Assembly: GCF_000091045.1 (NCBI RefSeq)
Contig: NC_006681.1
Coordinates: forward strand, 833,947 to 897,946
Direction: 5' to 3'
Length of the DNA: 64,000 nt
DNA from: Cryptococcus deneoformans JEC21
Lineage: Eukaryota; Basidiomycota; Tremellomycetes; Tremellales; Cryptococcaceae
Shown here: positions 24,615 to 35,799 of the stretch, in pieces
Position numbering within the stretch: position 1 is the first letter of the stretch
How the letters are laid out: each line of letters begins with the position of its first letter
Translations under genes and position numbers: made by a program
Notes under the pieces: generated by a model
Databases searched by the model: none
The model's input: only the letters and a program-made list of their open reading frames with translations
Told to the model about the DNA's origin: nothing

Positions 24615-25326
24615 TTAAGCGTCTCGGGCAATGCATTCAATTGTTGTTGCTGGATATGCTGGGGTTTATCTCACCTTGCACCGCCGCATGCGTGCGACCC
24701 CACTCAACGATCGGTAGGTCAACAGACGAGGACAACCGGCAATCATCAGAGATGCTATTCTTCGTATCTGGCCGCCTCTTCCAGCAGATAGCAATGATGT
24801 TGTTCTTATATTATCCGATTTCACTGGATAAGCCTCAAGTCTCGACAACGTCTTATCCGGCGAAAAATGACTGCGTACTATTGCTGTGGTTTATCACAGA
24901 GATAGAAGAAGAAGAGGCAACTATGGAAAGGCGGGGCATCGATGAGAGTAGTCTTGGTAGTAGGTGTGGATAGCTGATGGAGATGACGGCCGCTTGATTC
25001 CTTTCAGGGGTGAAAGTGGCAGCGAGGTTATGTGGTTATCCATATCGTTGGGCGGACAAATGAGGAGAAAGCACATCATCCCGAGATCCCGCCGTCATTC
25101 GTTTCGGGTTTGGCCGTCGGCTCTGATTGCCGAAGATAACACACTAACTGACTGATTGTCTTAAAACGAAGCGACGCGTATTAACTGAGGTCAAGTATGG
25201 GTAGATGCTATAGCTACCCACACCTTCATAGTAGTCTACATAATCCATTTAATTTTTATATTGGTCCATAACCGGCTTCATCTGAAATCTTTCATCAAAC
25301 AAACAATAACAACAAACGACAAACAA

Positions 25327-27352
25327 ATGACAACTATCGACAGCAAAATTGCGATCGTCGGCGCAGGTGGGTGTCATATCTGTCGGGACATTCGTCGTCG
25401 GCTATCTGCTTACCAACAACAGGCGTCTTCGGTCTTTCTACCTCTCTCCATCTCAAGAAGAATGGTTACAAGGACGTTACTGTCTACGATTATCAGCCAT
25501 ACGATGTCAACGCCTACGATCCCAGTAAAGGATGTGATGGCGCAAGTGCTGATGTTAACAAGGTTTACCGGTGCTCATAGTAAGAGCTTCCCGATTTGTC
25601 TACTTATCCGTTTCATGTTCTAATCCTCGTGATGCAGCGGTGACGAAACCGAATATCAAGATCTCGCCTTTTCTGGACGAGCCATCTGGCTCGAATGGAA
25701 CAAACAGATCTCAGAGACTCCTGCCGACCAACTTCCCCCCGGGTTGACTCCTGATGACCAGCCTTTCGTACCCTGTGGTTTCCTTAGGATATCAAATGAA
25801 GAAAAGCTTTCAGAGTATGATCAGATGTGTTTGGATGAGCTTGAGAAGGCGGGGCTTCGACACCATCAACATGTCATCGTAAGCTTTACTTGCATATCTC
25901 GGGACCTATCCCTCAAACTAAGCAGTTTTGATGATGCAGAAAGATACGGGTGATATGGACCGCTTGGTTGAGAAGGAGGCCGCAGATCCTTCCACAAATT
26001 ATGCCACCAAAGCAGCCTCGCTCAAGAACCTCGAAGGTGGTCGGCTTACTGGGTTTTTCGACACTTCTGCTGGATTCACAGTCGCTGACAAGGCTTGTGC
26101 TTGGGCTCGATATCTCGCCGAGAAGGACGGTGTCAAATTTTTACTCGGGCCGGAGACAGGCAAATTTGACGAGCTTTTGGTAAGAAGTGAAGGGGAGGAT
26201 CAAAAGGTTGTGGGGTTGAAAACGGTTGATGGACTAGAGCATGAAGCGGATGTGGTCATCGTTGCTTGTACGTTTTTCAATTGCTCTTTGTACTCCTTTT
26301 ATCCATTAAGGAGTGGGAGCTGATGCTATCTGTGTAGGTGGTGGGTGGACTCCCAGTGTTGTGCCCGAAGTTGAAGGATTACTCGAAACCACCGCCGGAT
26401 CTGTGTGCACTATCCAGCTTCCAACGGACCGCCATGATCTCTGGGAGAAGGTTTGGCGCTCCTGCTCGAATGTACCGTTTTCATCGCAAGAGCTGACGAT
26501 TCATCGTAGTTCTCTCCTGAAAGGTTCCCAGTTTGGGCATATGGTTTGACCGGTCACTCTAGTCCGGAATACGGAGGCTTCTACGGTTTCCCTCGTACTA
26601 AGGATGGGAAGATCAAGGTTGGTTGTGAGTTCCCTCCCATTGAGAAGAGGATATTTATTGATGTAAAGGATGGTCGCTGACTATACATTCAGACCGAGGG
26701 CGCAAATGGACCAACTATCAAAAGCATCCCAAAACAGGAAAGTGAGTCGGTGTTGCCCTTTTTCATTTCGTGGTAGTAATCATAGGGGTTTAACTCTTTT
26801 TTTATTAGGGAGCTCTCGATGCCAAAGACAAAGTACACCGCCGACAAAGCTGAGAACCTTCCCAAAAAGGCTATCGAGAACGTTAAGAAAGCTGTGGGCG
26901 AGATATTCCCGGAACTCAAGTCGATCGGTATCACCGATACTCGTATGTGCTGGTACACGGACAGTATCGATAACTCTTTCGTGATCGACTATGTTCCAGG
27001 TTATTCGGACAGTTTGTTTGTGGCTTCTGGTGGTTCGGGACATGGATTCAAGTTCCTCCCTGTTTTAGGCAAAGTGCGTACTCCTTTATCCCTTGATATA
27101 ACCCCCATCTCCGTAAATGGGTTGAAAAACTGACATACCTTATAGCATGTTGTAAATGCTCTCGAAAAGAAACCGGACCAATTCACTCCTCTTTGGCACT
27201 GGCGATCTGCCGCTCCCGGCGAACATGCCAACGGTTTGGAGGAAGGGAAGGGTTCGGGAAGGGACCTGGCGAGTCTGGAGATTGCTGATAAGGTCGATTG
27301 GAAGTGGGAAGATGGCCTTGGTGAGATTGCTGAGAAGATTGAGAAGCTGTAG
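25327..27352 (+). CDS. FAD-dependent amine/amino-acid oxidase (saccharopine/fructosyl-amino-acid oxidase type)
   Basis: Nine exons: 25327-25366, 25423-25579, 25638-25878, 25940-26267, 26338-26450, 26510-26624, 26693-26741, 26809-27073 and 27146-27352, coding for 504 residues. The DAO/sarcosine-oxidase fold begins with the FAD motif IAIVGAGVFGLSTSLHL. MCWYTDSIDNSFVIDY carries the Cys (about 395) that binds FAD covalently in the MSOX branch, and SGGSGHGFKFLPVLGK is the matching flavin loop. Fungal relatives oxidise L-pipecolate, L-saccharopine or fructosyl amino acids and release hydrogen peroxide, often in peroxisomes. The C-terminus is EKIEKL, which is only weakly PTS1-like. Its neighbours are a divergent transporter and a convergent racemase, which fits amino-acid catabolism. 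The exact substrate is not known. Confidence 0.85.
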
Positions 27353-27567
27353 AGTATGTAACCAAGGAGTTACGAAGTTAGTATAGAGCCGGTAATTTTG
27401 GGTAACATGTTATGCAATTCTGGCACTTTTAGCTTGCTTTGAACAGTATTACACACCTTTGGAGATTGACTGCTCGCAATGAACAATATACACATAGCTA
27501 GGAGTTCAAAAATTCCAAAGTCGAAAGCAGCAATTTGAAAGCAACAGATACATACAGATAAAACAAG

Positions 27568-28457
27568 TTAAACTCTATAATCCTTGGGTACTGCCCCGGC
27601 GTAAAGCCATTTGCCAAGGGTCAGCACATCCCATACCCTTAACCCTGTCGCCTTCTCCACAGCATGAGTAAATGGTGGCATATTGGTACACTCTAAAACG
27701 ATAGCCTTGACTTTAGGGTGGTTCTTGACAAGAACAAGGGCCGCATCTACGACTTCCTTCTCCATGCCTTCGTAGTCATCTGCATAGATTATCAGCTATA
27801 GGAGACATTTGCGCTTTAGGAGCGCACATACAAGGGATACGCTCGTCCAAGACTCCACGGAAAATGGCTGTCTTTGGGTCTTCTGGGAGGCCATATACCG
27901 GTGTTTCCGGATGAGCACCAACGCTGGTGAGGTGTTTGACAGTCTGTAAATTGATGTTAGCCAGCCTATTGCACAGGTCAATTGTACACTCACCAGAGCA
28001 CTTTTCTTGAATGTCACTACTCCGACTGAATCTTTCGAGTTCAAACCGGGGAAGAAACTCTGTTGAAGCCATGCGACCTGAAGCAAGCTGGTAGTGCCCA
28101 TGAAAGGTAGTCTGTTTGCAAGGCAAGGGTGCATTGTCGCCAACTAAATCATGATATATCAGCTATTTCGGTACATATAAGAGCAGAAGAAGGCGTTGAA
28201 CTTACGAAACCACAGCTTGTAACAAAAGCAACACATCCATCTTCCTCAATCATCTTCGTACCTTCGCGAACAAAGGCATCCACTAAATCCTTACCCCATG
28301 TCCCCCCAACAACAAGCGTGCTAACAGCTTCTTCTACTACTCGGATGACGACGGGTATATCGCCCCATGAAGCGGGATGACCAACGTCCCCGGGGGGACG
28401 GGGAAATGTGGTTTTGAGCTGCAGAACACCAAGTTTTGGGGTTCTAGTGGTAGTCAT
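27568..28457 (-). CDS. Asp/Glu racemase superfamily protein
   Basis: Four exons: 28457-28206, 28143-27994, 27943-27832 and 27779-27568, coding for 241 residues. The superfamily includes aspartate, glutamate and hydantoin racemases and maleate isomerases, which use two cysteines for acid-base chemistry. Both are present: FVTSCGF (Cys about 82) and LECTNMPPFTHAV (Cys about 202). The intervening GVVTFKKSAL and the VYGLPEDP region fit the two-lobed fold. It converges on the flavin oxidase with only 215 bases between stop codons. I infer that it changes the stereochemistry of, or isomerises, an amino or organic acid handled by that oxidase or transporter. The substrate is unknown. Confidence 0.85.
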
Positions 28458-29120
28458 ATCTTTCGCAACCGGGGCGATATTGGGATGTGAAGGTCCAACA
28501 GCGAGTGATTGACAATATGAGGAAATAAAAACCAGGAGAACGAAGGCAGTGATGTGTTATGGACAATCGGTTCCATCTTCTGAATCTATCTCGCGAATAA
28601 CTCGCCACGAATCAGTTGTCGGCTGAGAGAAAGATGGATGATGTTTCCAGCTTCCCTTGACGCCTTATCGCTTTATCGGTCTTCTCCGAGACCGATAATG
28701 TGATATGATATCGTGATTGATCATGGGCATGAGTTGATCATTCTTCGGCCTTCTCCTATTGAAAGTCTTGCAAAGATCGAGGCTGGAGGTATTGGATGAC
28801 ATTGCAAAGTAGAACCCCTCGAGGATCAGAAGAAGAAAGCGATGATGCGAGCTGAAATAACTCCCATCTGCGTTTTTCCTGTGATATGTGATATTGCGTT
28901 CGATTCCTCCTGATGCAATGACAACTAGTCCTGCTGTCCTACATTAATCGTACTCATAGCGCATCGTTAGCTGGAGTGAGGAGGGGTTTGCACAAACTCT
29001 TGTCGACAGTTTTCTGCTGGCGCATCTTGTTATATGGTATGCAGTGTACAAGAACAGGTCTTAGTGAGACGCAAGAGTATTCAAAAAGACGGCAAAGCAA
29101 TCAAAAAAATTCAAAAAGAA
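28458..29120. other. Racemase upstream region and tRNA flank
   Basis: No gene is supported. It contains the GATA palindrome at 28673-28698 and further GATA motifs up to 28715. Confidence 0.5.
28673..28698. promoter_or_regulatory. Perfect 10-bp inverted repeat with paired GATA sites
   Basis: TTATCGGTCT and AGACCGATAA form a perfect palindrome around a six-base centre, about 216 bases upstream of the racemase start. The outer halves are GATA-factor sites in opposite orientation. A regulatory role is inferred. Confidence 0.45.
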
Positions 29121-29228
29121 AGCCTCCGGCGGGGCTCGAACCCGCAACCGCACGATTGAGATGATGGCCCGTAACCGGTTCAAGCAGACTCTAAGAGTCG
29201 TGCGCGCTACCGATTGCGCCACGGGGGC
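29121..29228 (-). tRNA. tRNA-Lys(CUU): tRNA-Lys(CUU) with a 35-base intron
   Basis: Read on the minus strand, the gene starts GCCCCCGTGGCGC and ends GAGGC plus a discriminator T. The D arm (GCGCAATCGGTAGCGC) and T arm (GCGGG TTCGAGC CCCGC) fold well. The anticodon loop is CT-CTT-AA with anticodon CUU at 29195-29193. A 35-base intron (29191-29157) sits one base 3' of the anticodon, the standard position. The mature length is 73 bases plus CCA. The acceptor stem has one C-A mismatch (position 4 with 69), which is unusual for an active gene. Confidence 0.92.
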
Positions 29229-29753
29229 CTGTGTATTTTTTTTGCAAAACACAATCTTATCTCTGCTAATTAGCACACGTATTGGTTCCTTCAACCTTTT
29301 TTTTTCTCCCTTTCTTTTTCGTCTCTTTGTCGCTAATCCATGGTTTAACTTGCTTTGTTTGCACAGTTAATTACAGGACTTATTCAGGATGCAAGATGGC
29401 TAACCTATATGGAGGACTATAGAGAAGGCGATTCAGGGTGCATGGGGCACAACTTGCATACACAACGCACGGTGAATTGCGCATGGGCCGTTTACTTGGC
29501 GGCCTTCACCCTTTCCTCACTGTCTATATATATCTAAACATCTCTGTTTTCTTCTTCTTCCACATCCTCGTCCTCTGCTCATCTTTCCAAGCTTATATCC
29601 TTTTCCCCTTACATCTCTGTCCCACTTTACCCCCTCCCTTTCTCCTCTCATCCCCCTCTCTTCGTCATTCCCCCACCTCCTCATGCCACATTCCCGGCCT
29701 TCTCCTGACTTTCGATGTCCTCTGCTCCCCTCCCCAGCCAACATACTGATACA

Positions 29754-30562
29754 GTAAGTTCTAGGCTATAGGAGAGGTAGAAGACGCTGAAACCAATCAA
29801 TGGATCTCTAACTAGTAGTATACATCCAACAACTTGGCAGTCAATAATATCAAGGCAAACACTGCCCATCCAAGGTATCACTCAGACAGGATGTTTCCAC
29901 TCATGTCCCTCGTTCCCCCTCCCCAACATCGCTGCCTGATTTCCAACAATTCCACAACTATACACGCCCGCAAAATCTCCCGATCTATTCACCAGCAATC
30001 GGCTTATCCCAAAGCCATCGAAGCTCCTCTCAAACAGCCTCGCAGACGCACAACCTCTACTTGTCCGCCCCTCCGCCTCTCCTTTCCTACGCCTCTCCGC
30101 CTCTCATTTCCTCTGCTCCTCTCCCCTTTGCTCTATTCTCCTTGATCTTCCATCTTCCAGGTTCAATTTACACTTACGGCAGCTTCCTTCATCTACAATA
30201 GCCGTGAGCACCTCGTAATCTTACAGCTTGAAGCTACGCTTATGAACTTATTGTAGGTGCCTCTCCTTCCACGGCTCCCTCCTCTCCCGGCATTAACTCC
30301 TCTTGGTCGTCGGAGTATGTTCATTTCCCGAACTTGTCATTGGACTCCAATAAGGCAGTTCTTATTCTTGACGATCTCCGCGACGATCCCCCCCCAATAG
30401 TCAACAAGTCAGTCCCGCCCTCTTGAGCTCGATCTCGAGGACGTCGACCCGGAATCGGGCGAGCTTACGTTGGCGGCCTATAAGGACCGCCTCGCAATGC
30501 TCGGGGTACGGGTGAAGTTGGTGACTCGGGAGGAGATGGACGTCTTGCTGGACCGGGGATGA
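29754..30562 (+). other. Possible small spliced transcript with two overlapping frames
   Basis: A GTAAGT donor lies at 29754 after a CT-rich leader. A strong polypyrimidine acceptor is at 30160, and a further good intron (GTGAGC to TTGTAG, about 30204-30256) follows. The next exon is open through SSWSSEYVHFPNLSL and AVLILDDLRDDPPP to a TCT-TGA stop at 30421-30426. In the +1 frame an open stretch continues (ELDLEDVDPESGELTLAAYK, then LAMLGVRVKLVTREEMDVLL) to 30562. I do not recognise either part. This may be a real small gene with an intron or frameshift I cannot settle, or a decayed one. Confidence 0.25.
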
Positions 30563-31229
30563 AGGGGCAGCTTCGGCTGTTGAGTGGGTGGACAGAGAGG
30601 AGGGGATAGCGGTTTCTGTTAGTCTAGCTGCTCGTTTAGATAGATGACTTACGTGGTCTTTTTTTGTTCAGACTCTATACCCTATTTTAATTTTCTCTTT
30701 TGTAGCTTTCTGATCTTTCCTCATCACTATCTTGTACACTGCTCTCTGAGACTGTTTGTACGAAGGTGCTGAGTGAATACCAGTTCAACATATATTGGTT
30801 TCTGTTGTATATATGGTTTCCGTTGTATATATTGGAAATTGAGATAGACATCATCTTGTAGAGATATGTTACTTGTATCATACAATCATATGTCCAAGAC
30901 GACTCCAAGAGTAGAGTACGATTACAAAGATGTCTAATGGCAAGCAGGTCACTCCACAGGAGCAGCCGCCGCTGCCGTATTCGCCACGATAGATACTGAA
31001 TTCTGGAGAGTGTGTACAGAGACAAACGGAAGAGTCAGAGAAGGCGTGTTCCAAAGTGTGGTCTCGCATGGATATGGCCTCATATCATAGCGGAAGCAAA
31101 TGTATAGTAGCAATCATTACATATCGCCTCCATGCTACGCTACGTATAGAAAGACAGCGGCGACAAGTAGTCAAGATGATACGTAACTTGTTATTATTTT
31201 TGCCCAACCACATTTATTATTTCGTAGTC

Positions 31230-31304
31230 ATCTTTCGTTCTTCGTGTATCTTCTTCTTGTCTCTGTTATCTTTCGTTCTTCGTGTATCTTCTTCTTGTCT
31301 CTGT
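31230..31304. repeat. 38-base tandem duplication
   Basis: Two adjacent near-perfect copies of a 38-base CT-rich unit (31230-31267 and 31268-31304) are seen directly. No coding role is evident. Confidence 0.85.
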
Positions 31305-31434
31305 ACGTCTTGCGTGCCTCGTTGTAAATGGTGATTAGGGGCAGGAGAAAGTAGAGTATCTCTGCTGCTAATTTAAGCACATGTAATCCTAAAGTCCAGG
31401 CTTCTCTTAAAAAACTTAGAGTGACAAACAGGAC

Positions 31435-31487
31435 AAACAGGTAAAAAAACAATGACATAACAAACAGGTAAAAAACAATGACATAAT
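31435..31487. repeat. 27/26-base tandem duplication
   Basis: Two adjacent copies of an A-rich unit beginning ACAAACAGGTAAAAA and ending AATGACATA. They differ by one A in the run. Confidence 0.8.
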
Positions 31488-31955
31488 CCGCGGCCATCCC
31501 GCAGTCAGGTTAATTATCATAGAAGGTTAATTTCCCGTCGAAATAGGAGTAGCGCCGATCCCCGAAGTGCCGAGACGGCTCGAGCGACGTTTTATTTATT
31601 CGCGCACAAACCCAAGAAACGCCCAGCAAATGGACGACTGTGCACTGCATTGGCAGAGAGGACACTATCCCATATGAGAATGTAAAGATGGATGTATTTT
31701 ACCCTCCTCTCTTCTTCTGACCATTACTACAGACAGTTCATAATCACATTCTTAGAACACGACGCCGGACAGTCTTCTGCGTCGCAAAAGGTCTCGACAA
31801 CAAAAAATCAACAAGCAAACGTCATACGTGAGCTCTCCACAGTCAGGACACGAAATCAACAGCAGATCGTCCACATCTGCACTGCATACTGCGCATCGCA
31901 CGGCCCTGTACATATCACTGCGGTGTGCCCCACAGATTGAAGCCACTGTCTTGAC

Positions 31956-33484
31956 ATGAGAAGTCCCGGCCCGTCTCTGATTCTACTGGCTGCCCTGCCC
32001 TTGGCATCAGCAACTCATCTCAGTAGCAAACTCCAGGACAAGGTGTATGATGTTATGGAAAACATTTCTACCCATAGGTGTGTTGCTTTGCCGGCCAAAC
32101 AAGCGACAAGTACTGACAGTCAGACAGTTGGGAAATCGGTACCAAAGCGCAGGCTATCCTTGAGAGCAAATATCCCAGCTACTCCGTCTTTGCCTCAACA
32201 TCTCCCATTCCTCTTCCGGATGACTTTGACGACGATGACATTGAGGACGTCGTTGCTGTGGCTGAATACACTATGAATAATCGCCCCCCAAGCAACACTT
32301 CTGCTTCGGCTCACGGTGGTAGCACCCTGCTTGACGACGAGGCTGCTGGCGACCCCGCGAGTTTGGGTGTGACCATACTCCTGGCCAATGCAAGCACCGA
32401 CAATGCACAAGTTAATGGAGTCAGTTACGGTGATGCAGCGAGGGAAGAGCTCAATTACCTCCTGTATGACGTCCCTAGGGTAGGTCTCTTTCTCGTACTG
32501 ACTTCGGTGCCACGGGTGTCTGTTTGGCTAAATATCCTTCAGACGTCTTCTGGAGCTATCTCTCACCGAGCAGATCAAGCACAACTGTGGGCAGACAGTG
32601 TTTACATGGTTCCGCCTTTTCTTGGTAGGTTTATTATTGACGCATGTCAAAACTACGCTCATTTCATCTAGCATACTACGGTGCCCTAAATAATAATCAA
32701 ACACTCCTTCAACAGGCGTATCAGCAGTGCAAGCTTTATCGAGACGCTCTTCGCCAATCTAATGGGTTATGGATTCACATCACCGGCGGTAATGGAACTT
32801 CAGATCCCAATCTTTGGGCAACTGGTAATGGTTGGGCTGCGGCGGGAATGTTGAGGGTTTGGGCAACCATAAACTGGTCGACCTTTTCGGATCAATTGGA
32901 CAGCCAGTTGAGTGATTTGGAATCATGGGTGAGGGAAATCCTTGACGCGTCCAAGCCTTACATTGTGAGTTCATTATGATGACTAGGTGCAACGGACGTC
33001 TGACCATTAATAGACGGGCAACGGCATCTTCTACAACTACATCAACGATACTTCTTCATTTGAAGACGCTTCTTCAGCAGCCCTCATGTCTCATGTCGGT
33101 CTGTAAGTGCACTTTCATTCTGTTTATCTCCACGATACTAATGTCTGCCTTAGTCGTTTATCAACTCTCGGCATCACCAATGACTACGTCGACATGGCAC
33201 TCGGTCTCCTTTCCGCCGCATCATCCTACGTAAACTCCACTGGATACCTTACACAAGTCGTCAACCCTCTCGATTTCTCTGAGCAAGGTGAAGAATCTCC
33301 TGAAGGACAGAGTTTCCTCGTGATGGCATACGCGGCACATACAGACTGGGATGACGCTGGACGAGCAGGGCATACGAAGGATGATGGGTTGGGATCAAAA
33401 AGTGGAGCTTCACCACAAATTGGCGGGCTGGGAAGTGCGATGGTCGTTGCGATTGGGCTACTTGCTATGCTTGTGACATTATAA
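31956..33484 (+). CDS. Secreted, GPI-anchored GH105/GH88-like unsaturated glycuronyl hydrolase
   Basis: Six exons: 31956-32077, 32128-32479, 32543-32624, 32672-32964, 33014-33102 and 33154-33484, coding for 422 residues. A signal peptide (SLILLAALPLASATH) opens the protein. A Ser/Gly stretch and hydrophobic end (GLGSAMVVAIGLLAMLVTL) look like a GPI signal. The six-hairpin core has HRADQAQLWADSVYMVPPFL, where the Asp of WADS matches the catalytic Asp of YteR-type enzymes, and the WATGNGWAAAGMLR block. Known relatives remove 4,5-unsaturated uronic acids from pectin or glycosaminoglycan fragments. I infer action on plant or capsule-type polysaccharide at the cell surface. Several N-glycosylation sites are present. 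An apparent 3' UTR intron follows at 33492-33544. Confidence 0.8.
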
Positions 33485-35799
33485 TGTCCTTGTGAGTTTT
33501 CTCTTTACTCCCCTTCTGAACATGAGATGCTGACCTGAGAACAGAAAAATTGGTCCTCGTTAGTCTAGAAACGCTAGACATGCTTATATTAGATTCACAA
33601 ATCTCTTTTTGGTAACAACCTAAGAGTTATAGTTAACACATGTATATTTTGGCTGGCCGGCAGTCTTTTGACAGCTTTGAAAAGGCACGGGGAGGTGACG
33701 ATAAATTCGGAAGAAGGGAGCAGGTAGGCGACAGGGAGAGGGTCAGACTGTATGCTTCGAATATTCAGAACAAGATTACTAGAGTGAGCTGGGCCGAAGA
33801 TATGGAGCCATCTATCGAAAAGGGTGGGTTTACATCCACGCTTTGGCTGAACGGAGTGTTCGCACCTTGTAGAAGGTCTTGTCATGATGGGAGTTTCTCC
33901 TCCAATGGAAGGTCGGCTGGATTCGTCATTTGAGTCTTGTATGCATTATCGGCCACGATCTGAAAAGCTAACTCAATCCGAACGGTTTTCCTGACCTACT
34001 GGCGATTCGCGGCATCTTTGGGAAGGCAGATCCTTACTACATGGCGTCTTTCATATTATCAGTCCAAGAAGCAAGAATCTCCATTCTTTAAATTGAGAAC
34101 AATGGAGCTGAGATGGACCAGTCCCCAAACCGAAGCAGATTGAAGGAAGGTCGAGTTCAACCAAAGTAAAATCGACGACTGTAAGCACGGTAAGCGCATG
34201 CGCGGTAATAAGGTGAAAGGAAGCTCGCCGGTATTGGCAAAGAGACTACTCATTCAAGGATGCAACCTGTTTGACTGCCAACTGGTATCGGCTTTTTGTA
34301 TGATGGAAGTACTGTACGTACCTGGTGGAATCTATATAACGAGCGGGACGATCGAGATCAGTCAGTCTGGACACGACCAATCTTTTTCGTATATAAAGAT
34401 TACTTCATTTGTCAATTATACCTGATCTCAAAGGTTTCTTAACGTTAATTGAGTACTTATCATGTCTCGTAATCTTACCCGACGGGATACCAATGGCGGC
34501 GACATCTTTAGACCAATGGGGAAACATCTCATTCGGGTATTATAATCCTTCAACAGGCCGATTTACCTCTTCTCCAGCCACTCACCTGACTCTCTAAGCC
34601 GATGGCAATTGTAGCAATCAACACACCCAGTCTTATGCTCCAGGCCGCTCAGAGATGAATCGGCATCCTAATTCTGCCATGGGGATCTCCATCGCTCCTC
34701 CTTCTTCCACTGCACTCAAACGGCCCGTATTTTCTTCAGCTTCATGGACGTTTGGGGCCTTTATCGAGGTCACCGAGCCCTGTCCTTCCTCTGAGCATGT
34801 TTCCTGGTTTGCCAGAGGTTGTTAACAGCTCAACTGTGCGCTGGGGCGATGGAACTAGGTAAGCGATATTCAACTGGTAGCACTTCAGTGTCTTTACTGA
34901 TATGAAGGACCTTATTTTTAGAGCCAGACGTTACCTCTCAGTAGCCAATAGCTTTAACAATGATCTATGAAACCAGCTCGATCGTAGAAAAACCGTCTCC
35001 AATCTTGGCAGTGCCATGTTCCAATATCTCAACATCGAGCTCAAGAAATGATCAGCTGGATCCCTGACAACGATGGTGATTCTCTTAACTTTGTCCGAGA
35101 ATGGCAAGAAAACGAATTTGCTTTCATCACCAACCGCGATATTCCTCCTCCACCTGAATCGATGAGGACTTTGGTTTTCCCGCTTCTTACGGCGACTGAT
35201 AGAAACAATGATACAGTGATGATGATAGATAACGGGGAAATAATAGAGAACGATGGGCAGAGGGAGTTTTACAATATCAATGCACATATTGTAAATGCGC
35301 GGATAAACTGGGAAGAGGAGGTTGTGCCGTTGGTGAGTGAGTGGTGGGGGTCCGTGACTTTGTGGGCACGTTGCACGATAGTGGGGTTCCGACCGTTACC
35401 GAAGGCTGGAGTTCCTAGCTGGTTTCATATAATCATATAATCTCGTAGATGTACGCCGTGGTCGGCGTAAGAATAGACGGATATTATTGTTTATAGAAGA
35501 CAATGAGCTTGGTATACGATTTGAACTTGCGATTTGAGAAAAGAACTTCGAATTCCTGTTACGCTGTTTTTATGAGGTTTCGTACGTAAGCAAGTGGCGA
35601 AACAAAAATAGAACGGCAGTTCTTGGCGGAGCCCTACAGTATTATGTCGATCACGAAACTGCGTCCAGTTTCCCGTCGTCATTTGTCATCTTCTCCAACC
35701 ATTTCCCTTCTCCTTTTCTTCCCTCTTCCTTCTTGTGTCTTGCTTCTCTCGACTTTTATCTTAGCATCTTCATTTCAACTGCTTATAGGAACACCTTAA
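33485..35799. other. 2.3-kb gene-poor region between the GH105-like gene and MAM3
   Basis: It begins with the 3' UTR of the glycosidase (intron 33492-33544, GTGAGT to AACAG). Open frames on both strands are short and interrupted. TATATAAA-like DNA near 34390, a short ATG frame at 34450, a good intron signal at 34859-34920 and an open frame at 35048-35440 together suggest a decayed or unrecognised gene. Confidence 0.45.
35048..35440 (+). other. Orphan open frame of 130 codons, possible gene remnant
   Basis: The frame starts MISWIPDNDGDSLNFVREW and has good coding character: acidic and aromatic residues with no low complexity. It runs to VPSWFHIII. Upstream pieces in other frames (SASWTFGAFIEVTEPCP near 34740, and a GTAAGC donor at 34859) cannot be joined without stops. 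I recognise no domain. It may be the surviving part of a pseudogene or one exon of a gene with unusual splicing. Confidence 0.25.

Larger units (their letters stand above)
24380..25326. other. Divergent promoter region, transporter 2 / flavin oxidase
   Basis: No gene is supported in this 0.95 kb. It carries several GATA/TTATC motifs (listed separately), including TTATCC at 24853 and GATAAC at 25135, as expected for nitrogen-regulated fungal promoters. Confidence 0.5.
29229..31955. other. 2.7-kb gene-poor region left of the GH105-like gene
   Basis: There is no gene I can name. It holds a pyrimidine-rich run at 29560-29750, a possible spliced short transcript at 29754-30562 (separate entry), AT-rich DNA with imperfect GTTGTATATAT repeats at 30790-30840, and two short tandem duplications. 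Confidence 0.5.

Noticed and set aside
30394..30562. Ornithine decarboxylase antizyme gene with its classical +1 frameshift
   Set aside because: The TCT-TGA step fits, but the second frame has only about 45 codons and none of the antizyme domain motifs.
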